From Saccharum officinarum (lineage: Eukaryota > Streptophyta > Magnoliopsida > Poales > Poaceae), in the NCBI GenBank assembly GCA_020631735.1, contig CM036162.1, positions 89,108,016 through 89,172,015 of the forward strand: 64,000 bases of DNA. Direction: 5' to 3'. Positions 55,853-64,000 of the stretch are shown piece by piece. The notes beneath the pieces were generated by a model. It was not told the DNA's origin and ran no database searches. It was given only the letters and a program-made list of their open reading frames with translations. The first letter of the stretch is position 1. Every line of letters starts with the position of its first letter. The position numbers and the translations under genes were made by a program.

Positions 55853-56565
55853 CATCCCCACCACCTCTTTTAGAGGTCTCTTGCTCATTTGATCAGCTGA
55901 AAAACACCTTTGGAGTGCAAGGGAGTGCAAGAGCACTAGTGAGGTTAGAGATTTGAGAATCAAAGCTTGAGAGTTCCTCACTAGCGATTAGAGAGTAGCA
56001 AGTGTGCTTCCACCTTCTCATTTGGGCTCGTAGTGGTCAAGTGAGAGTTCTAGCTTGTTACTCTTGGTGATCGCCATCACCTAGACGGCTTGGTGGTGAT
56101 TGGGAATTCGGTGATCATCCGGCGGAGCTTGTGGATGACCCAACTCATCTTGTGAGCGGTCTTGGGTGATTCACCGCGACGGAGTGTCGAAGAATCAACC
56201 CGTAGAGAGCACTTGATCCTTGCGCGGATCAAGGGGGAGCTACACCCTTGCGCGGGTGCTCCAACGAGGACTAGTGGGGAGTGGCGACTCTCCGATACCT
56301 CGGAAAAACATCGCCGTGTTCCTTGCCCCTTTTACATTCAAGCATTTACATTCTCGTATTTACTTTCATTGCTTGTTTTACATTCCTAGACTTGCCATGC
56401 TAGACTAGGATTGGAAACTAGGGTGCAAAACTTTGTATCGGTAGACTCTCTAGGAACACAAGTAGACACTAGGGGTGAATTCCGGCTTGTAGGATTTAAT
56501 TCTTGCATTTAATTTTTAGAAAAGCCCAATTCACCCCCCTCTTGGGCATCTTGATCCTTTCAATT

Positions 56566-56577
56566 GGTATCGGAGCC
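56566..56577 (+). other. Primer site of the Sirevirus-like element
   Basis: TGGTATCGGAGC, two bases after the LTR end. Met-tRNA type. Confidence 0.85.
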
Positions 56578-56614
56578 GTGTTGCTCCTTTTTAGGCTTTA
56601 CCGCCTAGAGCAAG

Positions 56615-58962
56615 ATGTCTAACGGGGAAGGACCACCTCCCACCTTTGAGGGGGATGATTTTCCATATTGGAAATCCACATGGAGGCGTATCTCGAAGCC
56701 ATAGATGTTGGGTGTCTTAGAGCCGCAACCCAAGGGCTTCCCGCTATCAGGGATCCCACAAACCCCATTGGTGACGAGGAGAAGTACGACCGGTGGAATG
56801 CAAAGGCCAAAAATGCACTCTATCGGGGCTTAGGCAAAGATATCTTCAATTGTATGCGTAATGTAAAGAACGCTCATGAATTATGGGAAAATCTTTGTGC
56901 TCTCCATGAGGGAACTAAGAGTGAGCGTGAGGAACGCTATCACATAGCTTTAAAGAAAATTAATTCTTTTGAGATGCTTCCCAAAGAAAGTGCTAATGAC
57001 ATGTACACTCGCTTGAATGTTCTTGTAGAGGACCTAAATGCTCTTGGGCTCACTAAAATGAGCCAATCGGATGTTGCAAGGAAGATCTTGAGTGTGCTTC
57101 CCGTTGAGAAGTATGGTCACATTGTCACGGTGCTTCACCAAAGTGATCTTTCCACCGCAACACCGACTCAAGTATTAGGGAAAATCAATGCTCATGAGAT
57201 GTACATGCATATCACTCCGGAAGAGGGCTCATCATCTTCCAAGAAGAAAGACTTGGCCTTCAAAGCTAGTCATGACAAGAAGAAGAAGAAGGGCCAAGCC
57301 ATGATGGTGCAAGAAAGCTCAAGTGAAAGTGATGTTGATGATGAATCACTTGCACTCATGGTGAGAAAGACCACCAAGATGCTAAAGAAGCTCAACAAGA
57401 GTGGCATCAAGTTTGATGGCAAGAAGAAGAAATTCTTCACAAGTAGCAAGAGAAAGCCAATCTCGGAGATGGATTGCTACAATTGTGGTGAACTTGGCCA
57501 CCTAGCTCATCAATGCCCTAGACCACCAAAAGATAAGTACAAGAACAAGAACAAGGGCAAGAAAAATGATTCAAGTGATGAAGAAGAAGAGAAGAAGAAG
57601 AACAAGTCATACAAGAAGAAGGATGGCAAGAGGAAGGAGTTCCACAAGAAGAAGAAGGGAGGAAAGGCATACATTGTTGGTGATTGGCTCACCGACATTG
57701 AATCATCTTGTGAATCCTCCGAAGATGAGAGCGATGATGAGAAAGAGAAGGTTGCCGCATTTGTGATGGGGCCATCATCTTCATCGATATCTTCATCACC
57801 ACCTTCACCGCCTCCTTCACCATCATCGTCCACTACTCACCTATGCCTTATGGCCAAGGGTGAACGAAAGGTACAAAACCATGATAGTGATGATAATGAT
57901 GATAGTGATAGTGATGATGAATATGACTCACCTTCTTATGATGAACTTGTAAAATTGCTAAACAAATACACTAAAATCATAAGAAGGACTAGAAATGAAA
58001 ATGATAATCTTCAAAATGAAAATGAATCACTCTCATCCAAGCTTGAAAATATTCAAAAGACTAGTGGTGAGCTTAAAGTTCAAAATGAAGTGATGTCTTC
58101 CACTCTCAAGGAGCTCAAAACCTCTTATAAAGAGCTTAAAGATCAACATGATAAACTTGAGAAGAAGCACGATGAGCTCATCACTAGACATAATTCTCTA
58201 AAGGACAAATACACCACATTAAAAATTGACTATGATAGTCTTGTGGTTGCTAATGAACTTGCTCTTGAGACACATGATGCTACTAACTATGTTGTTAAGT
58301 GTGATATAGCCACATCATGTGATGATTTGATCATTGAAAGCATTGAGCAAGGTTCTAGTAGCAAAGGCAAGAGTGTGGTTGAGTCAAGCAACTATGATGA
58401 TTATGCCAAGATTAAGTGTGAGAATGAGAAGCTTGCAAATGAGAACAAGAAGCTAAAAGGTTTGATGGCTCTTGAGAAGCAACCAACAAATGAGTCACTC
58501 ATTGAAGAAAACAAAAAGCTCAAGCAAGAAAAAGAGCATCTCAAGACCGGCCTAAGCAAGTTCACAAGAGGCCAACATTTGCAAAGTGTGCTCCTCATGA
58601 ACACCGTAATGAAGATGGATAGAAGTGGTATTGGGTACTTGGCAAATCAAGAGAAGAAAGCAAAAGCTCAACAACAATAAAGCAAGTCAAAGCCCAAGCC
58701 AAAGAGATGTGTTGAGTGTGGTCAAGAAGGTCACTTTGCTCATGAATGCAAAACTCCACCACCACAACCCTTGCCCAAGCATGCTAGACCTTTCGCCTTC
58801 AATGCTCATTATATGCTAAGAAAAGATTCAAATGGAAAGATGAAAGTCATGTTTTTGGGTCCCCCAAACAAGAATAGGCCAAAGAAAATATGGGTTGCCA
58901 AGTCACTAGTGGAGAAAGTCAAGGGTCCCTCTCAAGTTTGGGTCCCTAAACTAAAAGCTTGA
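56615..58962 (+). pseudogene. gag: Sirevirus-like gag
   Basis: Starts MSNGEGPPPTFEGDDFPYW at 56615. One missing base near 56670 shifts the frame, after which the reading runs from 56668. The UBN2-type core has LYRGLGKDIFNCMRNVKNAHELW (first 20 residues of that block are typical) and a zinc knuckle CYNCGELGHLAHQC at about 57475. A long Lys/Glu/Asp coiled coil follows (57930-58560). A TAA at 58678-58680 interrupts the frame, which continues to a second knuckle CVECGQEGHFAHEC and ends PKLKA at 58962. Two knuckles and an extended coiled coil are usual for grass Sirevirus gag. The TAA may be a CAA change in a Gln run. Confidence 0.88.
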
Positions 58963-58976
58963 TCTCTTGTGTGTAG

Positions 58977-61900
58977 GTGAACTACAAGACCAGTGGATCT
59001 CATTGGGTTATTGATAGTGGTTGCACTCAACATATGACCGGTGATCCTCGTATGTTCACCACCATTAAAGAGAATGGAATATGTCAAGAGAAGATCACAT
59101 TTGGAGATAATTCAAAGAGCAAAGTCAAGGGTATAGGCAAGATTGCAATATCTCATGATCACTCACTCTCAAATGTGCTCTATGTTGCTTCATTGAGTTT
59201 CAACTTGTTATCCGTTGGGCAACTTTATGACCTTGGCTTCCAATGCTTGTTCACACCAAATGAAGTGATAGTTTCAAAGATAGATAACAAGCAAGTGATA
59301 TTCAAAGGCTTTAGATACAACAATCTTTATCTTGTTGACTTCACCTCCGAAGATGCAAATTTGATGACATGTTTGTTCACCAAGACCTCACTTGGTTGGC
59401 TTTGGCATAGGAGGCTTGCTCATGTTGGAATGAACACTCTCAACAAGCTATTGAAGAAAGAACTAGTGAGAGGATTGAAGGATGTGAAGTTTGAAAAGGA
59501 CAAACCTTGTAGTGCATGTCAAGCGGGCAAACAAGTTGCAAACACTCATCCAACCAAAGCTTTCATGTCAACTTCAAGAGTGCTAGAACTTCTACACATG
59601 GATTTGTTTGGGCCTACAACCTACAAGAGCTTGGGTGGTAATCTCTATTGTCTTGTGATAGTGGATGACTACTCAAGGTATACATGGACTTTCTTCCTTC
59701 ATGACAAATCCGAAGTGGCAAATTGCTTCAAGAAGTTTGCAAAGAGAGCTCAAAATGAATTTGAAGTCAAGATAAAGAAGATTAGAAGTGACAATGGCAA
59801 AGAGTTTGACAACACCAACATTGAAGCTTATTGTGATGAAATTGGAATCAAGCATGAGGTCTCTTCAACCTACACTCCTCAACAAAATGGTGTAGTTGAG
59901 AGAAAGAACCGAACTTTGATCACCCTTGCTAGAAAAATGCTAGATGAGTACAACACTCCGGAGAAGTTGTGGGCCGAGGCAATCAACACCGCATGCTATG
60001 CTTCAAATCGCCTCTTCCTACAAAAGTTTCTTGGCAAGACCCCCTATGAGTTGCTTAATGGGAAGAAGCCGGACGTCTCTTTCTTCTGGGTGTTTGGTTG
60101 CAAATGTTACATCTACAAGAAGCGTCAACACCTAGGGAAGTTTCAAAGACGTTGTGATATTGGTTTTCTTGTTGGTTACTCATCAAAGTCTAAAGCATAT
60201 AGAGTATTTAACCATGCCACCGGTTTGGTTGAAGAAACATATGATGTGGAATTTGATGAATCTAATGGCTCCCAAGGAGCAATTGAGAATTGTGATGATG
60301 TAGGTGATGAACCCTTGAGGGAGGCCATGAAGAACATGCCAGTGGGAGACATCAAGCCAAAAGATGATGATGACGATGTACAAATTGTTGATCCACCATC
60401 TTCATCACGTGTGCCTCAAGATGATGACAAGAATGAGAGAGTTGAAAATGAAGACACTTATGTCTCTCATGAACAAGCCGAGGCACAAGCTCAAGATGTT
60501 GATGCTCCCCATCCACCTCCTCAAGTGGTTGATAGAAGAAACTCACCACTACTTCAAGCACATCCACAAGATCTCATCATAGGGAGTCCTACAAAGGGAG
60601 TAATGACTCGATCTCAAAAGCTAGCTTCTTTTGTTGAACATCACTCTTTTGTCTCTTGCGTTGAACCTAAGAATGTAGAAGAAGCTCTTCAAGATCCGGA
60701 TTGGGTGAATGCAATGCATGAAGAATTGAACAACTTCACCCGCAATCAAGTATGGACACTTGAAGAGCATCCTAAAGGTGCAAGAGTCATTGGAACCAAG
60801 TGGGTGTTCCGAAACAAGCAAGATGACCAAGGCATAGTAGTGAGGAACAAGGCAAGACTAGTTGCAAAGGGGTTCTCTCAAGTTGAAGGTCTTGATTTTG
60901 GAGAGACCTTTGCACCCGTTGCAAGACTTGAAGCCATTCGTATCCTCCTTGCATATGCATCACATCATGATATGAAACTATATCAAATGGATGTGAAAAG
61001 TGCATTCTTAAATGGCTTTATAAATGAACTAGTCTATGTTAATCAACCTCCCGGGTTTGAAGACCCTAGATATCCTAATCATGTTTATAGGTTGTCCAAG
61101 GCGTTATATGGGCTCAAGCAAGCCCCTAGAGCGTGGTATGAGCGCCTCCGGGACTTCCTCATTGAGAAGGGCTTCACCATTGGGAAGGTCGACACCACAC
61201 TATTCACCAAGAAGTTTAATGGGGAGATCTTTATTTGTCAAGTATATGTTGATGATATCATCTTCGGATCAACAAATGAAGATTATTGCAAGGAATTTGG
61301 TGAATTGATGTCGAAGGAGTTCGAGATGTCAATGATTGGTGAGCTCACATTCTTCCTTGGATTTCAAGTAAAGCAAATGAGAGAAGGGATTTTCATCTCT
61401 CAAGAAAAGTATACCAAGGATCTTCTCAAAAGATTCAAGATGGAAGAATGCAAACCAATCAAGACCCCAATGCCATCAAATGGACATCTCGACCTAGATG
61501 AGGGAGGTAAACCGGTTGATCAAACTCTCTACCGTTCTATGATTGGTAGCTTGTTGTACCTTACCGCATCTAGGCCCGATATCATGTTTAGTGTGTGCAT
61601 GTGTGCCCGCTTTCAAGCGTGCCCTAAAGAACCTCACTTAAGTGCCGTAAAAAGAATCCTAAGATATCTTAAGCTCACCCCAAGCATTGGTCTTTGGTAT
61701 CCCAAAGGAGCTAGATTCCAACTAGTTGGCTATTCCGATTCGGACTATGCCGGTTGCAAAATTGATAGAAAAAGCACATCCGGAGGGTGCCATTTGCTTG
61801 GAAGATCTTTAGTATCTTGGTCATCTAAAAAGCAAAATAGTGTGGCTTTGTCCACCGCCGAGGCGGAATACATTGCCGCGGGGCTTGTTGTGCACAAATC

Positions 61901-62200
61901 TTATATATGAAACAAACCCTCCTAGACTATGGAATTGTTCTTGAAAAGGTGCCACTTTTATGTGATAATGAAAGTGCCGTTAAAATTGCTAACAATCCGG
62001 TACAACACTCTCGCACCAAGCACATTGATATCCGCCATCACTTTCTAAGAGATCACGTTGCTAAAAATGACATATCACTAGAAGGTGTAAGAAGTGAAAA
62101 TCAATTAGCGGATATCTTCACTAAACCTTTGGATGAGGCAACCTTTTGTAGGTTAAGAAGTGAACTCAATGTGCTTGATTCTAGTAACTTTAAAAAATGA
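58977..62200 (+). pseudogene. pol: Sirevirus-like pol (protease, integrase, RT, RNase H)
   Basis: In a different frame from gag and 14 bp after its stop. Domains in copia order: protease ([14 protein letters not shown] near 59000), integrase zinc region ([22 protein letters not shown]) and DDE core ([17 protein letters not shown] region, [21 protein letters not shown]), then reverse transcriptase ([24 protein letters not shown], catalytic YVDDIIFG near 61240) and RNase H ([40 protein letters not shown]). One missing base near 61880 breaks RNase H; reading resumes from 61907 to 62200. Integrase before RT confirms Ty1/copia. With only this lesion the copy is young. Confidence 0.92.
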
Positions 62201-63910
62201 GCGTGTGTTGTCCCTTGCATTGCATTGTATAATATGCCATGTTTATTTTATCGCAATGTTTTTAGGGCTTGGCTAACACGGTTACGATAACCCTTCTTTG
62301 GAGGAGTGAAGAAGCCTAACCGTGGATCAAACTTGACAAGCATTCTAGATTTACCTTCTTGTATTGCATTGCATATGCATGGTTGTTGTTCTTGTCGTTT
62401 CTTTTCGGTTTCGCTTTGAGCAACCTCTGTGTTCGTCCATGGATAGAGAGAGCATTTTGACGCTCCTAAAGGTTCAAAAACTCTATTGCATGGCCATACG
62501 TTGCTCCTTGGGTGTTTATTGCCTATTTTCTTAAAAATAATACTAGCCTAAGGCAATCTATTTTGAAAAATTTGAGGGTTTGAGTGAGGTCACTCATATC
62601 GTGTTCCAATTGGTGTTTATTTGTGTCTTTTTGAATTGGAACCTGATTGGGAGAAGTCGCGTCGTAGTTCGGAACGAAGAAGGGCGAAGAACAGTGACCG
62701 GACGCTGGACCGGACGCTGCACCGGACGCAGTGATGCTTCACCACCGCGTCCGGTCCCGGCGTCCACCAGCGCGTCCGGTCATCCAGAAGACCAACTCCA
62801 GATCTAGTGACCGGACGCTGCACCGGACGCGCCGCTGTTAACCACCGCGTCCGGTCCCGGTTACCACCACCGCGTCCGGTCATTCGCGATGAATTCCCGA
62901 GCTCCCTCGACCGGACTCTGACCGCGTCCGGTCAGTCCTCACCGGACGCGTCCGGTCACTCCAGGAGCTTACTGGAGTGTGACCGGACGCTGCACCACCG
63001 CGTCCGGTCATAACGATCACCGCGTCTGGTCATCACGCGTCGAGCGGATCTAACCCTTCATATACCGGTTCGTCCTCGGCAGTGTTTTTCCTCAGCCCGA
63101 GTTTTTTCCGCCGCCGCCTGCCCTAACTCGCAGATTCGCCGGAGCCGCCGCATCCTTGCCATCTTCCTCGCCTCCGGCAAGCCCAGCCGCGTCTCCTCGC
63201 CCGCGCTAGCCTCGCTCGCGCGCTCGCTGCCGCCCTGCCCGCAGCCGCGTCTCTGCCCGCAGCCACGCCCACGCCAGTCGCGCAGTCGCGCCACCGCCGC
63301 CCGCTCGCACCGCCGCCGCCGGTGAGTCGCGACCTTGCCGCCGGTGAGCCGCACTCCCTTTGCCAGCTTCACCTCCGGCAGTGGACTGCCTCACGCTCGC
63401 CTCCGATCGTTCTTCGTCGAGTTGCCCTAACCCTAACCCTAGGGTTCGCGTAACGTCGTTCGATCGTTCGTCGTCGAGGTTTTGTCGCGCGTCGTCTTCT
63501 TCGCGAGGTTGTTTCGTGTCACCTTGACCTCCTCGCTAGGGTTTGCCGTAATTCTTTCTTTTAATCCTAATTGCATCTGTTTTGGCAAATCAGAGCTCGT
63601 CCGGCGATTTCGGGGAATCTCGCGATCTAGGTCATCACTTCCTGTCACCGTCGTCTCGTCGATCCGAGGTAGCTTCGCCTTTCGATTCACATCGTATCTC
63701 ATATGCTTGCTATCTCTAGGGTTTCGTACCTTTTAGTTATATATGTGCTTATAGTAGATCTCTCTATTCCGTCGTTGCAGCGAGTCTGTCCGTGTGTCAG
63801 GGTGAGATCAGTTTGCTGAATCCGAGGCCAAGCCTGCGGATACGGATTGAGGCCAAGCCTCTCGAGTGACAGTTCACCATCTTTCAGAGGTTTTCGGTCA
63901 GTTTGTCAGC
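62201..63910 (+). other. Region between pol and a possible third ORF
   Basis: AT-rich to about 62640, then the second palindrome cluster, a weak TATA-like CATATACC near 63058, and a GC-rich leader-like stretch with CCCTAACCCTAACCC near 63426 and GT/AG-rich sequence that could hold an intron. Several GC-driven open frames lie here on both strands; I do not accept any as a gene. Confidence 0.45.
62697..63030 (+). repeat. Second CCGGACGCGTCCGG-type cluster, downstream of pol
   Basis: At least twelve half or whole units occur, including ACCGGACGCGTCCGGT at 62941-62956 and alternating GACCGGACGCTG and CACCGCGTCCGGTC halves. They are the same words as in the LTR cluster at 55395-55800, but the halves are more often separated (for example GTGACCGGACGCTGCACC...ACCGCGTCCGGTC). 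Confidence 0.8.
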
Positions 63911-64000
63911 ATGGTGCGTTGCAAAACGCCGGTGGTGCTCCTGGTGACGGGGACGACAGTCCTCCTCGTCGGTCTGAGATTGCACGTGGGAAGCGTATCA
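63911..64000 (+). CDS. Possible start of a third Sirevirus ORF (partial)
   Basis: An ATG at 63911 (MVRCKTP...) opens about 30 codons before the window ends. A neighbouring frame reads ALQNAGGAPGDGDD then PPRRSEIARGK, more like the hydrophilic start of the extra ORF found after pol in many grass Sireviruses, so a frame slip just after the ATG is possible. The role of that ORF is not established. Too little is present for a firm call. Confidence 0.3.
   Translation, partial: MVRCKTPVVLLVTGTTVLLVGLRLHVGSVS

Larger units (their letters stand above)
54955..56563 (+). mobile_element. 5' LTR of a Sirevirus-like copia element
   Basis: 1,609 bp from TGAAAGCATCTAGG to CTTGATCCTTTCA, with TGAAAG/CTTTCA inverted ends, inserted in LINE ORF2. 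It contains a dense palindrome cluster (about 55395-55800) upstream of a TATA box at 55843. LTRs of this length and structure with GC-rich palindromes are typical of grass Sireviruses. The 3' LTR is outside the window, so only the 5' boundary and primer site support the ends. Confidence 0.85.

Noticed and set aside
63426..63442. Telomere-like CCCTAACCCTAACCCTAGGG
   Set aside because: Only about three units; such telo-box strings are common in plant leaders, and similar short runs occur in the dimer leaders at 32917, 33590 and 39166.

Overview
This is a plant nuclear sequence, almost certainly from a grass and plausibly an Andropogoneae species (sorghum, sugarcane or maize relatives). I infer this from the repeat families: a Tat-lineage Ty3/gypsy element with an antisense gene, Athila-like gag, a Sirevirus-like Ty1/copia element with GC-rich palindromes in its LTR, a very long gypsy solo LTR, an L1-type LINE and a hAT-like MITE whose ends read GCCCTGTTCGTTT. 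No taxonomic marker is present, so the species is not fixed. I see no rRNA, tRNA or CRISPR.

Layout. 1-3827: part of an old non-autonomous gypsy-type element (LTR to about 2939, Met-tRNA-type primer site, decayed gag-like ORF). 3828-11507: Athila-like element (LTR, primer site, gag, protease), its LTR split by a 4,825-bp solo LTR (4123-8947) with perfect GGATG target duplications. 11508-24766: Tat/Retand-type element that cut the Athila element after protease: LTR, gag-pol with two RNase H domains, an antisense five-exon gene, and tandem repeats running into a 100-N gap (24767-24866). 24867-26928: 5' end of a reverse-strand copia element, inserted in an intron of a degenerate F-box gene (copy 1, reverse strand, 26990-29393). 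32281-45723: a long-inverted-repeat DNA element carrying a serine carboxypeptidase-like fragment, itself hit by a 12-kb copia-derived dimer (LTR-internal-LTR-internal-LTR, 32401-44432). 47065-50586: F-box gene copy 2 (reverse, six exons). 52100-54954: spacer with a MITE, then a 5'-incomplete LINE (reverse). 54955-64000: Sirevirus-like element inserted in the LINE; its 3' LTR lies beyond the window.

Only one host gene family is visible, the tandemly duplicated F-box gene with an F-box-associated domain and a C-terminal helical tail. Each copy carries lesions the other lacks. The rest is nested transposable elements, and the nesting gives a relative order of insertion.

The least ordinary structures are: the copia dimer with identical outer LTRs, a CCGAG target duplication and a divergent internal LTR; an array of about eleven short stem-loops inside each of its internal regions, most with CCAAC-type loops; the intron-bearing antisense gene of the Tat element; and the Sirevirus palindrome cluster that recurs downstream of RNase H ahead of a possible third ORF.
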